From assembly GCF_015291705.1 (NCBI RefSeq), contig NZ_CP030050.1, forward strand, positions 7,502,001 through 7,566,000: DNA of 64,000 bases, given 5' to 3'. The stretch comes from Bradyrhizobium arachidis (GTDB lineage: Bacteria > Pseudomonadota > Alphaproteobacteria > Rhizobiales > Xanthobacteraceae). The notes below the pieces were generated by a model, which saw only the letters and a list, made by a program, of their open reading frames with translations, was not told the DNA's origin and ran no database searches. Position numbers and translations under genes: made by a program. Below are positions 18,438-27,233 of the stretch, one piece after another. Positions within the stretch are counted from its first letter, which is position 1; every line of letters starts with the position of its first letter.

Positions 18438-18946
18438 GGGACGCCCCTGCCCTGCGATCTCGCAAGACGAGATCTTGCTTTTCGACTTCGTTCTGTCCCA
18501 TTATCATAGCTCTAAGTTCAGGAAAATCGACGCTCGGCCCCGACCTTGCAAGTTCTTGACCCTGCGACGACGGAGATAAAACAGAGGCGATCGGAAGGCC
18601 GCAGCTCTTACGTATTTGCCCGATTCAGTCGCCGTTGGCGTGCCCGACCCTTGATTTGGCGCGCGCAAGAAACCCGATCACGGCAGATCAAACTGCGGTC
18701 AGGACGGGGTGATTCCAGCCCGCTCAACGGTCGTGAGGAGCCGTGATCCTCCAGTCAGCCGGGACTGTATTCGGCGACACTCCGCAGCACCGATAAGTTT
18801 TTGTTGGAAACCTTATCAGTCGACGAACTGACTCCGTTTGCGACCAAACCTTGTCAGTGATCTGAGGAGAAGGTCATGCGGCTGAGCCCGCTAACAGATG
18901 CAGCCCGAAGAGATGTACATTGCTAGAGCTGACCGTTCAATGATTT
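18438..18946. other. intergenic, repeat-bearing
   Basis: 509 bp without a gene. It carries the right copy of the 32-bp repeat (18829-18860). A shorter AACCTTATCAGT half copy sits just before it near 18809. The tRNA fragment begins at the right end. Confidence 0.4.
18829..18860. repeat. 32-bp dispersed repeat, right copy
   Basis: TGACTCCGTTTGCGACCAAA plus CCTTGTCAGTGA, same orientation as 9007-9038, two substitutions. Confidence 0.75.
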
Positions 18947-19001
18947 GAGCGGAGCGCTCATAACGGTCTGGTTGCAGGTTCGAGTCCTGCCGGGCCCACC
19001 A
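18947..19001 (+). pseudogene. 3' fragment of a tRNA with CAU anticodon
   Basis: Shows the anticodon arm (GAGCG-CTCATAA-), a T arm with GGTTCGAGTCC and an acceptor strand CGGGCCC-ACCA, so it is the 3' two-thirds of a tRNA with CAU anticodon (Met or Ile2). The 5' acceptor and D arm are absent: nothing in the preceding 80 bp pairs with CGGGCCC. One base of the anticodon stem is mispaired. Such fragments usually mark an old integration site. Confidence 0.75.
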
Positions 19002-19015
19002 CGAAATCAAATGGT

Positions 19016-19222
19016 TTATGTTTGCTGAACAAGCGAATGCAGCGCCTTCACCGCGGCCTCCCGGCTCTCCATAGGGAGAAACAGACTGACCGAATGCGGC
19101 GACAACACGTACGTATCGGGCACGATCCCATGAGCCCTGAGAACCCGCAATGCCCTGAACGGCAATTCCGAGGAAACGCCGCCAAAGCAGGTGAGCCAGC
19201 CGATCCTGCGAACGGCGCACAC
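19016..19222 (-). pseudogene. possible ACT-domain fragment
   Basis: The frame reads WLTCFGGVSSELPFRALRVL then RAHGIVPDTYVLSPHSVSLF then LPMESREAAVKALHSL, a strand-helix-strand-strand-helix order like the C-terminal ACT repeat of aspartokinases. No start codon with a ribosome site is seen and no kinase domain is upstream, so it is taken as a fragment. It may be chance; identification is weak. Confidence 0.3.
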
Positions 19223-19270
19223 TGGCCGGCGAAAGTATGAGTAGAGGAAATAGGAAACCTCTTCTCGCTG

Positions 19271-19828
19271 CTATTGAACAACTTGACCCGGAACAGCCTT
19301 CGGACGCCCTCCCTGACCGAATTCGACAACTGCACAAGGTGTGCCGACGACCTTCGGGGCATCCAATTGCTGCCTTCCGTTGGGCGTGGAGCAGCCATTT
19401 CCCCACGCATCGAATGTCACCGATGGATAATAGACCGGTTGTACTGCCCTCTGACGCTTGGGATTTACAGATGGCTGTTCATCAGAGGGGCCGAACTCAA
19501 TTTCGTCGTCGCCGCTAACAGCGGCTATCTTAGTTGTGGGCTGCGAGCTTGGTGTCGCTTGCTGGGTGACAAGTGGCTGCTGTCCCGGAGCTGCTTGAGC
19601 CGGCCGCCCTGGGGGCGGCAGCTCAAGTATGCGATACGTCCCCTCTCTTGCAGCCCTGGCGCACTCCTTACCGTGCTCCTTGCCGCAGACGATTTTGCCA
19701 GCACCGGCCGCTAATTCCCCGAACGGCCTTTTCAAATCCTTCTGAGGGTTGAAATCGAGCGCGGATGAGACCGTTGGCCAAAGGCATAGTGCGGCAGCTG
19801 CAAAAGTCCACGGCTTCTTAGCGGTCAT
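19271..19828 (-). CDS. exported hypothetical protein
   Basis: 185 residues. Signal peptide MTAKKPWTFAAAALCLWPTV with cleavage near SSA-LDF, then a short Cys-containing part (KIVCGKEHGKECARAA), a Pro/Gln-rich linker and a C-terminal part with two more cysteines (GNGCSTPNGRQQ and TPCAVVEFG). ATG 19828 was chosen over a longer frame because it starts the signal peptide and follows AACGAGGCGCT. Function unknown; probably periplasmic. Confidence 0.65.
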   Translation of the reverse strand: MTAKKPWTFAAAALCLWPTVSSALDFNPQKDLKRPFGELAAGAGKIVCGKEHGKECARAAREGTYRILELPPPGRPAQAAPGQQPLVTQQATPSSQPTTKIAAVSGDDEIEFGPSDEQPSVNPKRQRAVQPVYYPSVTFDAWGNGCSTPNGRQQLDAPKVVGTPCAVVEFGQGGRPKAVPGQVVQ

Positions 19829-20152
19829 AGCGCCTCGTTCCTGCCATTCTGAGGCGAGCCTTAATGAGACTGAACATTGGCCCCAGGCGTTCCGCAGCGT
19901 GCTCGAATCAGTGGCCTCGCCGCATCTTTCGGAGACTATCGACCTCCCACAGCGCAAGCCTTCCGCGAAATGATCGATGCGGTGGACCTTGAAATTGTTT
20001 TCACCCACGGCGTCCACAAAGATCTGACGAAAGCGAGCGTGTTCTATTTCATCGGGATCGTGAGGAAGGGCGCTGCTATGCCCGCTTGGGCCGCTAAGGC
20101 TCGCTAGAAAGCGTGCACTAAGACTGTCGTCGACGATGCCTGCGACATCCCG

Positions 20153-21723
20153 TCATGTCAGCAGAGCCGCAACCTTCGCCATGATGGCCCGAAAAACGTC
20201 ATTCATTGTAGGGTAGCGATAGGCTGCAAACCGAGAGCGGGACGTCGCCGTGAGGCCAATTACGTGTTTGGCCATTTCGTTCAGGGGTAGAAGGAAGTAG
20301 TCAACAACCTCTCTGTTTGTTTTATCCAATCGCAGCGCAAGAATAAGTTCGGCTGGTTCAACGCTCCGCCGGTGAATCAACCAAGTGGGTGCGTGGTGCC
20401 GCCCAGCGTAGTAGCGCGCCATGCGTAGCGAGATGGCGAGTTTGCCGGCAACCGTCATCACTTCAGTGTCAGCATCAAAGACGGCGGAAACCCCACGCGA
20501 TTTAATCTGAGTGAGAAGAATTTCCACCTGCCTCGACAACTCGGCATCAGACTGTTGTCGCGCGTCGATGGAGTCGTAATCCCGCGCACATAGCCGACAC
20601 GGCGAAAGGCTTCTCGCAGGCTTCCGAATCGATACGCATATAGTGCGGCACTCGGCATATTGTCCGTAGCGGCAATAATCGAAGCGCTGAGCTTTCCATT
20701 GATGGAGAGCGTCTCTCGCAACTTCTTCAGTAGCTGCTCATTCGACAATCTGCCGTATTGCTCCTTCAATAGCTCCTGAGCCTTGCGAAAGATCGCCTTG
20801 TCAACGATTGGCTCATATAGACCTGTCACCCGAACCCATAGCTCTGGGGGATTCTTCTTCCGTACCTGCTTTAGCCGAAACGCCGTGCGATTATAGACGC
20901 TGTTACCAATATAGGCCTCGTTAGTGAGAATGTTGCGGATGATGGCCTCTGACCACGGCGTTCCTCGATGGTTAGGCACACGTTGGTTGTTTAGCCAGCG
21001 AACGATGGACGCCCGCGATCGACGACGCACAACGTACTCTCGAAAGATCTGGGCGACTGTTCGCAGCTCGTTCTCCGGGCCGGGCTGGATCACTACCCGA
21101 TCCGCTTGCAAGTGTTTGAGCTGGCGTTTTAGTAAAATGCCCTTCGAGCACCCATTTTCATCGACTAACTCGCGTTGAAGGCCATACACAGCGGCCCCGC
21201 CCTGCTTGAAGCCCAGGCTGGCAACGCGGCAGGCACCGGCATGAACCCGCACCGAAAGCTCTCTCGAATATTCGGCGGCCATCACCCGCTTGATATTCTT
21301 CACAATGCTTGCAATCGCACTGCCGTCGTTGTCGAACTCCTCGGCGTAGTAGCAGACCTTGACTCCCGCTTGACGGCAGATGAACTCGTAGTAGGCACTC
21401 TCGTCGATGTCCTGGAATCGACCCCACCGGCTCACGTCATAAACGAGGATGTGGTCGAAGTCTGTTCGACCACCACGCACGTCCTCAATCAGCGCAGTAA
21501 GCCCCTCGCGCCATTGTATACGAAGGCCGCTTCAACCTTCATCTTTGTAGGTGCGAACGATCGCGAGATCATGCTGCGCGGCGTAGACAGCGATAGCGGC
21601 CGCCTGGTTTTCAGTCGAATAGCGCTGGTGCTCCGTCGACATTCGCACATATTGGGCTGCGCACCCGGCGCTTGTCGGCGTCAGCAGATCGGTCCGTGGA
21701 CGAACGATCAACGCATTGGCCAT
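20153..21723 (-). pseudogene. large serine recombinase, inactivated
   Basis: A site-specific serine recombinase in pieces. The N-terminus has the catalytic serine region (YVRMSTEHQRYSTENQ). An in-frame TGA at 21532-21534 then replaces the residue in DEG-x-SGL, where relatives have Arg. The same frame continues (HILVYDVSRWGRFQDIDES) through the recombinase domain (WLNNQRVPNHRGTPWSEAII). Near 20590 the frame shifts, and the C-terminus goes on in another frame as DAELSRQVEILLTQIKSRGV to 20153. Two lesions make an active product unlikely. The start has GCGGAGGCATCAC before ATG 21723. Confidence 0.8.
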
Positions 21724-21744
21724 GTGATGCCTCCGCAAAGGCGG

Positions 21745-21963
21745 TCACCAGAGCAATGAAAGGCCGTGCTTGCTCAGCCATCCTATCACGGCCGAGCAGA
21801 CGAGGGAAAACAGGCCGCCCCACAGCCAAGAGCGCCCCCGCGCTGCACTGATGGATCTCAGATACAGGAACGCCCCAAGCAGGGTTCCGTAGTTTCGCCT
21901 GAAATCGCCGTTGAGCTTAGCGATCTTGGACAGATCGCAAGAGGGTTCGACTTCGTCAGCCAT
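21745..21963 (-). CDS. 72-residue single-pass membrane protein
   Basis: MADEVEPSCDLSKIAKLNGD, a polar N-terminus, then a hydrophobic span (WLWGGLFSLVCSAVIGWL) near the end. The start ATG 21963 follows CTGGAGGCCAGCGTG. It ends 21 nt before the recombinase start on the same strand, so the two may be co-transcribed. A short orphan of a kind frequent in Bradyrhizobium; function unknown. Confidence 0.6.
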   Translation of the reverse strand: MADEVEPSCDLSKIAKLNGDFRRNYGTLLGAFLYLRSISAARGRSWLWGGLFSLVCSAVIGWLSKHGLSLLW

Positions 21964-22182
21964 CACGCTGGCCTCCAGTGGTTAGAGCCAGCGCCCTATG
22001 AACCACTGTTTTGCCCGACGGAGCAAGCGGAATTTCGGTAAATCAAAATATTTTGGCTGACCTTTTTGTCGATGTTGACCTATGGGTTGCGCTCTAGATC
22101 GTGCACGGCACCCAACCTGTGGTTGATTACATTCTTGCTGCGTTTTATATGATGCACACCTCTGACGTGCTTGAGTTCGGCC

Positions 22183-22470
22183 ATGTCCAGGTTTGGAATG
22201 CTCATCGAGCTGATCGGATACGGAGTGGCGCGTATCGTCCTGCCATTCCTGTCGTTGGGGCGGGTCTATGTCGAGGTGTTCAGCGCGACCCCGGAGCCAT
22301 GGCGGTGGCCTGGCTACCGCCGCGATGCGACAGGCCGGATCGAATTGCGACAAGCCGCGGCCGCATGGATCGGGTTCGGGATGTGCCTCTTGGTGCTGCT
22401 CGCGATCATCGCCGTGTTTCACGGCACGTTGTTCTGGGCACGGCTTGAATATCGGCAAATGGTAGCATAG
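22183..22470 (+). CDS. 95-residue membrane protein
   Basis: Starts near MSRFGMLIELIGYGVARIVL with an amphipathic or membrane helix, then a soluble middle (EVFSATPEPWRWPGYRRDAT) and a strong transmembrane segment (GFGMCLLVLLAIIAVFHGTL). The order helix, WxGYRRD motif, helix is typical of a small Bradyrhizobium orphan family. ATG 22183 is used; ATG 22198 (MLIEL) is equally possible. Confidence 0.65.
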   Translation: MSRFGMLIELIGYGVARIVLPFLSLGRVYVEVFSATPEPWRWPGYRRDATGRIELRQAAAAWIGFGMCLLVLLAIIAVFHGTLFWARLEYRQMVA

Positions 22471-22757
22471 CAGCTCGACCAAGAGCCGGTCTCTGAGCGG
22501 GCTGAATCCATGACCGGTACTCCAGGTACTCGAAGGAAAACGCGGCTACGAACGGCCCGTTCCTTTGCTCAGTCCTTTGAACGAGCTAAGCGCAACCCAA
22601 GAGGACGCGATGGCATCCGCTCCAGCAAACGAGTATCCGGCAATCGCATGAGAACCGCGCCCGCAGACAGCGGGAGTCTCCGCTCACTCGCTTGCAATAG
22701 GTTGTTGAAATTTATTTTATGACTTGTTTTCGCGTGAAGTGACTTTATCTCCGCGCC

Positions 22758-23015
22758 ATGGATCTCAGTGACACCCAGGACTACGCGATTCAGGCAAAGC
22801 TAGCCGGAGTAATAGGCGCGACCGTTTTCTACCGCGTGTTCACTGGCGTCAGATTTGCTGAAGTGGATGGACCGCTTTTATACGTCCATGCGAAGGACGA
22901 AAGCATCGCCGCGGAGATCGAAGATGACTTCGCCTTGGTGATTGCGGATTTGGCTACGGAGATCTTGAAACACTTGATTGAGGTCGTCGTCGTGCTACCC
23001 AAAGTATTTCAGTAA
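22758..23015 (+). CDS. 85-residue conserved hypothetical protein
   Basis: MDLSDTQDYAIQAKLAGVIG followed by alternating strands (FYRVFTGVRFAEVDGPLLYV) and an acidic helix (EIEDDFALVIADLATEILKH). It looks like a compact alpha/beta protein without signal or membrane span. No family recognised. The gene stands between two gaps with no operon partner. Confidence 0.55.
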   Translation: MDLSDTQDYAIQAKLAGVIGATVFYRVFTGVRFAEVDGPLLYVHAKDESIAAEIEDDFALVIADLATEILKHLIEVVVVLPKVFQ

Positions 23016-23108
23016 CGGCTCTCTCGCGGCTTTCAGGCGGCGTTTTGGGGTTGACCAGTTTTTCCCGATACCTCAGGCTATTCACGGGCAGGGTTTCGAG
23101 GAAACGTA

Positions 23109-23300
23109 ATGCCGAAAACCCTTTTGGAATTCCGAGCGCAGAACCTTCGTTTACTTGAGCAGCTGTGTCCCGATGATCCGCGCTACATTCAATCGTGGAT
23201 AAAGCAATTCGACGAGCAGAACGGCATTAGGCCCGAAGCGCCTCAAAAGCGGGGTACTGCTCCACGTACGAAAACCGTGTCCCTCGCCCGGACCAACTAG
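23109..23300 (+). CDS. 63-residue hypothetical protein
   Basis: MPKTLLEFRAQNLRLLEQLC, a helical N-terminus containing PDDPRYIQSWIKQFDEQNG, then a basic tail. TTCGAGGAAACGTA precedes the start. Likely a real short orphan gene; function unknown. Confidence 0.5.
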   Translation: MPKTLLEFRAQNLRLLEQLCPDDPRYIQSWIKQFDEQNGIRPEAPQKRGTAPRTKTVSLARTN

Positions 23301-23504
23301 GCTGCCTTATGGCCGTTAGCTTCGCACGATCCGATCTACGCGGATGGTCCTGTCAGGAGAAACCGCGATTGTCGATGTCGAGGAGCAAATATCTGGCGAT
23401 TCACATTTGTTGTGGCGGGAAGAACAGCACCGGGAAGATTCGGCAAACCGGGCTGGTTGAATAGTTCACCTAGACCCTTAACCCGGTTCATTTGACCGTG
23501 CGCG

Positions 23505-23531
23505 GGCCGCAGCGACTAAATCGCTGCGGCC
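23505..23531 (+). terminator. hairpin, possible terminator
   Basis: GGCCGCAGCG, a 7-nt loop (ACTAAAT) and CGCTGCGGCC form a perfect 10-bp stem followed by TTCGTCGTCG. It lies 205 bp after the gene at 23109; the U-tract is weak. Confidence 0.5.
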
Positions 23532-23798
23532 TTCGTCGTCGAAGCGGGTCGGGTCAATGAACGGCATATTTACCGTCGCCATCCTGCAAAGCCTTTGCAT
23601 TGCTGCTGAGGTCACCGGGCGTCAGAGCGTCAGAAGGTGCCGCTTAGCGCCGAGCGGATAATGACCTCAGACGGCATGGTGGTCACGTCCTAGCTAGGAC
23701 ATCCGTGCTGGCAAATCAGAGCACTCGTACTCCGCTTGCCATATCGCCAGCGATCCGGCGCAGATGCATGCTGACCTTTGCTGGCGGATATCCCTTCT

Positions 23799-23833
23799 CG
23801 GCCTCAACTTAGCCCGCCAGCGAGTTAAGGCCG
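23799..23833. repeat. palindrome family copy 3
   Basis: CGGCCTCAACT and AGTTAAGGCCG (one mismatch) with CTTTT after it. Like the copies at 4636 and 4836, it lies near a member of the 24003 orphan family. Confidence 0.55.
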
Positions 23834-24002
23834 CTTTTGCGGCGACTCAGTGCGCCGTTGTCATTGCGGGCTGCGAGGTCGGCTACTGAGCTGATGCTGA
23901 TGCGCAGTGAACGGTGTGGATGCGCTCGTGACAGGATTATGAGCAGCCATATGGTGACCTTGCGCACCCTAAGAATCTCAGCCACTAAGCCGCATCTGTC
24001 TG

Positions 24003-24287
24003 GTGGCCTGCGGGGCTGAATTGAAAACGACCGGAGAACGTCCCTACGCCGATCCTGAAGCTGCCGCGCGCAAGCTCCTCGAGCTCGCCGGCCAGGTTGA
24101 GCCAGTCCAGGACGGCCGGATCCATATCGAGAAAATCAACGCGCTGTTTCTGTTCACACTGAAGGCCAGTGGCCCGGAATTTGGCGCCGGCATCAGGTAC
24201 GCCGTCCAGCACGGTTGGCTTGAGCTGCACGAGAGCGGGACTTACGTGCGGGTGCTACCGCCAGGTGAAGGCCTGCTGCGTCAGTAG
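24003..24287 (+). CDS. conserved orphan protein (ADPEAAARKLLELA family)
   Basis: 94 residues from GTG 24003. The body ADPEAAARKLLELAGQVEPV and QDGRIHIEKIN then FGAGIRYAVQHGWLELHESG TYVRV suggests a small winged-helix-like or alpha/beta fold, common in Bradyrhizobium as a short hypothetical protein. The last part contains a helix and hairpin (LELHESGTYVRVL) as in wing-bearing proteins. A decayed relative is at 4491-4604. The start is uncertain because no ATG is in frame upstream of the conserved part. Confidence 0.65.
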   Translation: MACGAELKTTGERPYADPEAAARKLLELAGQVEPVQDGRIHIEKINALFLFTLKASGPEFGAGIRYAVQHGWLELHESGTYVRVLPPGEGLLRQ

Positions 24288-24361
24288 AGCAGCATTAGCG
24301 ACATCCACGCGGCCAACGAGGCGCACAGGCCAATTCCAAGGTAAGGCAAAACGAGGCGCAT
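24281..24361 (-). CDS. 26-residue hydrophobic peptide
   Basis: MRLVLPYLGIGLCASLAAWM SLMLLY: a positively charged start and one continuous hydrophobic helix. TCGGAGGGGAAGCCG precedes the ATG, an unusually good ribosome-binding site for noncoding sequence. It overlaps the 3' end of the 24003 gene on the opposite strand by 7 bp. Too short for routine gene callers; probably a one-span membrane peptide. Confidence 0.5.
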   Translation of the reverse strand: MRLVLPYLGIGLCASLAAWMSLMLLY

Positions 24362-24569
24362 CGGCTTCCCCTCCGAAACGCGAAATATTTGCGAGCTTCG
24401 CATGCGCGGCTGGTTTTGGCCAGGAATCTAAGGTTGCACATCGATATGGGCTCGCCGCCGAGCTGGCCGAAGCGGCACCGGCCCCGTCAAACCGGGGGCT
24501 GTCCTATTCAAATGAATTTGGCCGGCAATCGAGCCTTACTCTTTCGGGAAAGTCTGGTAGTGGAGCCCG

Positions 24570-24905
24570 ATGAAGACTTATCGGGCTTTGGTCCTCACGC
24601 TTGAGGGGCAGATTATCCACTCGGTTGATTTGGTCTGTGCGACTGAGGAAAACGCCCGAGCACTTGCTGAGCGGCTAGCTGAAAATAACCCGGTTGAGCT
24701 GTGGGACGGAGCGCGGCGGATAGCGCTTTTCGAACCCAAGAAGACCAACCGAGGCGGCCTCACTCATCCCAGACGCGTTCGCCGCACCGGCATTCGTAGA
24801 GACGAACCGTCTTGCCCCGTCTCGGGTCAAGCATCGAATGCAGCAGGCGAGGAAACGCGGCGCAGGTCGGGCAACGCGGCCCCTGATCCTGCACCGGCTG
24901 CTTAG
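24570..24905 (+). CDS. short orphan protein with basic tail
   Basis: 111 residues. The first ~65 (MKTYRALVLTLEGQIIHSVD then an Ala/Glu-rich helix ARALAERLAENNPVELWDG) fit a beta-beta-alpha family of Bradyrhizobium orphans, which usually stop at about 70 residues. From residue 75 the sequence is Arg/Pro-rich and low in complexity, so the natural stop may have been lost. A 5' relic of the same family is at 5002. Confidence 0.6.
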   Translation: MKTYRALVLTLEGQIIHSVDLVCATEENARALAERLAENNPVELWDGARRIALFEPKKTNRGGLTHPRRVRRTGIRRDEPSCPVSGQASNAAGEETRRRSGNAAPDPAPAA

Positions 24906-24999
24906 GCAATTCGGCTTCCTTCCCGTCAGACAAACTCACCCCCTCAGAGAGGTGATTCGTATAAGCACCAAAGTGAACACTTGTTCCCAGCGGGGATTG

Positions 25000-25182
25000 C
25001 TAGTCCGCCTCGTCCTTGACCGTTCGGACCCGCTCTGCTCGCCGTGCAAGGTCGTCGTAGCTCTCTGCCACCCTGCGAAGTGTTTCCTTGGTTTGATTGT
25101 GCTCGCAATTGGCCGCCTTCGCCCGGAATTCCTCCGCGCGCTCGCGGAAGTACTTGGGTGAGTAGTTGCGCTCGATGCCCAT
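25000..25182 (-). CDS. 60-residue helical protein
   Basis: MGIERNYSPKYFRERAEEFR AKAANCEHNQTKETLRRVAE then SYDDLARRAERV. A continuous charged helix of a type very common in Bradyrhizobium (stress-linked orphan, unknown function). Compact and acidic-basic balanced; no membrane span. Confidence 0.65.
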   Translation of the reverse strand: MGIERNYSPKYFRERAEEFRAKAANCEHNQTKETLRRVAESYDDLARRAERVRTVKDEAD

Positions 25183-25337
25183 GACGCCAATCCCCGTTGG
25201 TCGTTCATGTTGATTGTTGGACGTGAGGTCTAGGTTTCTCCTTGCACGCCGAGGGCGCTAAATAGCCTCTCACTCAAAAGCACGAATGCATAAGATGATC
25301 CTCACCGGTCAAGAGGAACACGCCGCCAAGTGAGACC

Positions 25338-25580
25338 TCACTGCTTCCTCAGGCGTTCGATCTCGATTGTGAAGCGTACCCGCATGACCGGACCGGTATC
25401 GTCGCGGACCTCAATGGCGGCCTCGCCGGGTTTGATAGGACGGTGCAAGCTTTCTCGGGCCGCGTCGGTCATGGCTTGCGTGGCTTCCCGCTCTACGCCC
25501 TCCATGTCCGTGAACTCCAAGCCTTCCTCGTCAACGACAAGGCCCTCTTCGTCGAGCAGATCGAAGTAGTAGCGCGCCAT
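25338..25580 (-). CDS. DUF6894-like protein
   Basis: 80 residues: MARYYFDLLDEEGLVVDEEG (aromatic strand then acidic turn), LEFTDMEGVEREATQAMTDA (helix) and a final strand IEVRDDTGPVMRVRFTIEIE. This is the order of the DUF6894 family: a Tyr/Phe-rich first strand, a helix and a C-terminal V-R-D-x-x-G-P-V strand. ATG 25580 was chosen (GGGATCAG upstream; the family starts here), leaving an 18-residue in-frame extension unused. Function unknown. A decayed relative is at 51537. Confidence 0.72.
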   Translation of the reverse strand: MARYYFDLLDEEGLVVDEEGLEFTDMEGVEREATQAMTDAARESLHRPIKPGEAAIEVRDDTGPVMRVRFTIEIERLRKQ

Positions 25581-25725
25581 CTGATCCCGCCAGTCTTTAT
25601 TCCGGTCAATTAACGTATGTTGGCTTCGTTCCAATTTGGACGCCGCGGAACCGCCGGACCCAAAACACCGGGACGGCCAGCTAGGTGGGCACCGTTAATT
25701 GGGCCCGCTTGCGTGCCCCACTGTA

Positions 25726-25950
25726 TTACCGCACTTCGAGTTCTTTGATCGCGAGAGCCGATATCTGGGCCGGTTCATGGACGCCGCTTTGGGCGATCTT
25801 GATGATCCTCTTCGCGATCATTTCGGCCAGGGGATCATCGCGATCCTTGACGCAAAGAGTATTGAGCGCTTGCCCGTAAGCTGCCGTGATGCGGCTGACC
25901 ATTTCCGGCTCAATCGCGGCATCTTGAATTAGCTGATGAATAACACCCAT
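25726..25950 (-). CDS. conserved orphan protein, paralogue of 5156
   Basis: 74 residues: MGVIHQLIQDAAIEPEMVSR then ITAAYGQALNTLCVKDRDDP and LAEMIAKRIIKIAQSGVHEP. All helix, with the DP-x3-IA-K-RII-x-IA pattern shared with the gene at 5156. It starts 3 nt after the stop of the gene at 25954, so the two are one transcription unit. The family is common in Bradyrhizobium and has no assigned function. Confidence 0.72.
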   Translation of the reverse strand: MGVIHQLIQDAAIEPEMVSRITAAYGQALNTLCVKDRDDPLAEMIAKRIIKIAQSGVHEPAQISALAIKELEVR

Positions 25951-25953
25951 CTC

Positions 25954-26196
25954 TCAACGGCGGGCGCGCCCAACTGCCTCCAACTCTTTCAGGATGCGTT
26001 CCCGATGCGCTACGTGGCAGACTTGCAGCTGGCAATAGCTATCTAGCAAATCCACCGCCAAGCCCGTGTCGTGACCGGCCAGCGCTAGTTCGTCAATGAT
26101 TTCGACCTGCCGGGCAATATGGCGCTCACCGAGTGCAACGTGCTGCTCGGCTTCCGCTAAGTGCTGGCGCACCATGGGAAGGTCCATGGGTTCCAT
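25954..26196 (-). CDS. 80-residue helical protein
   Basis: MEPMDLPMVRQHLAEAEQHV then ALGERHIARQVEIIDELALA and GHDTGLAVDLLDSYCQLQVC. A three-helix, His/Glu-rich protein of a type common in Bradyrhizobium. It heads a two-gene unit with 25726. Function unknown. Confidence 0.68.
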   Translation of the reverse strand: MEPMDLPMVRQHLAEAEQHVALGERHIARQVEIIDELALAGHDTGLAVDLLDSYCQLQVCHVAHRERILKELEAVGRARR

Positions 26197-26244
26197 CTTC
26201 GCACGAAAGCGGAATCGGACCTAATTACAATCGCAGAGGGCGGC

Positions 26245-26430
26245 CTATTCTTCCGTCTGGTAAGGCAGCGGAATGAGGTCGTGATGCTTCCGCCCCAAGA
26301 AAGTATCGGGCGGCGGCCGGCTCAATAGCTCGACCGATCTTACCACTATGTCGCGGTATCTGGTCCAAAGGTGAGCGATGTCGGCCTCCAAATTCTCAGG
26401 TCGATAGACGGTGAACCTCTGTTGCAGCAT
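26245..26430 (-). CDS. 61-residue hypothetical protein
   Basis: MLQQRFTVYRPENLEADIAH then LWTRYRDIVVRSVELLSRPP, followed by HDLIPLPYQTEE. ATG 26430 is preferred because ATGGGAGGGAGACG immediately precedes it; the longer in-frame extension is low-complexity. Short orphan, unknown function. Confidence 0.55.
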   Translation of the reverse strand: MLQQRFTVYRPENLEADIAHLWTRYRDIVVRSVELLSRPPPDTFLGRKHHDLIPLPYQTEE

Positions 26431-26797
26431 CGTCTCCCTCCCATGCTGAGACGAACCATAAGCAAGCTTCCCCAGACGGAATTGTCGAAGGGAAGACCGT
26501 GAATGCTGTGTAACACATCCGAAGTTCAGCGGTTCCCCCCGGAACCGCAAGGCCACGGGGGACGGCTTACCGCCCAGGGAGGACGGCAGGAACGTTGGCT
26601 AATGCTCAAGTTTGTTTTCTGCCGGGCTTGCCGCTGAGCCCAGGCGGAGCGGCCCCGGCCATACCCCCCAAGCCTCTGCGAGCCGGGGCTGTCTCTCCGC
26701 CCTGGAAGAGGGGCATTAAAAGCAGGGGAATAAAAATCTGCCGGCGCCTCTACGGCTTCCAGCTGGACCCGCACCCAACGTGCTCGCCTCCCGCTGG
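26431..26797. other. intergenic, nothing seen
   Basis: 367 bp. No gene, strong hairpin or repeat is supported here. Confidence 0.35.
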
Positions 26798-26998
26798 TTA
26801 ATTCGATCGGCTCTCAGCTTCTCCTAAAGAACCGGAGAGAGTGCGGTATGCTCCTTCTGCCTGCTCTCTCGTTAAATTGGCTGCCCAGTCGGTGCCGATC
26901 AGCGCTGGGCCTCTGCGCTCCCGATCGTAAACCATCCAGCCGGCGCCGCCCATTCGAACAAGAAATCTCCCTGCCCTCGGCCCTCTTTCACTCACCAT
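26798..26998 (-). CDS. 66-residue hypothetical protein
   Basis: MVSERGPRAGRFLVRMGGAG then WMVYDRERRGPALIGTDWAA and a helix LTREQAEGAYRTLSGSL. The W-x-V-Y-D-R-x-x-x-GPA pattern is typical of a small Bradyrhizobium family. ATG 26998 follows AACGGGAGGCA. Function unknown. Confidence 0.62.
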   Translation of the reverse strand: MVSERGPRAGRFLVRMGGAGWMVYDRERRGPALIGTDWAANLTREQAEGAYRTLSGSLGEAESRSN

Positions 26999-27233
26999 TG
27001 CCTCCCGTTTCCTGGTTAGGATGCAAATTAGGTTGTGCTCATTCCGGGATTGCATTTCCATGTATGAAACAGGCAAGCCAAAAATGCAATTCCGGGGCCG
27101 GCCCAACGAGGTGGCTTGGTAAAGGCGGGGGTTCCCCAGCGCTGGCGAAACAGTAGCGCGGCAGCAGATCAATTGATTCGCATTTGTGTGTTTGGGCCCC
27201 TATCTCTGATCCCAGGTCACTGGAGTTTCGCGT

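Larger units (their letters stand above)
23301..24002. other. intergenic with two hairpins
   Basis: 702 bp with no convincing gene. It has a perfect hairpin at 23505-23531 and a member of the palindrome family at 23799-23833. Confidence 0.4.

Noticed and set aside
18891..19406. 171-aa minus-strand frame containing the RQDSNLQP stretch
   Set aside because: This peptide is the translation of a tRNA sequence read in reverse and is a known false-gene pattern.
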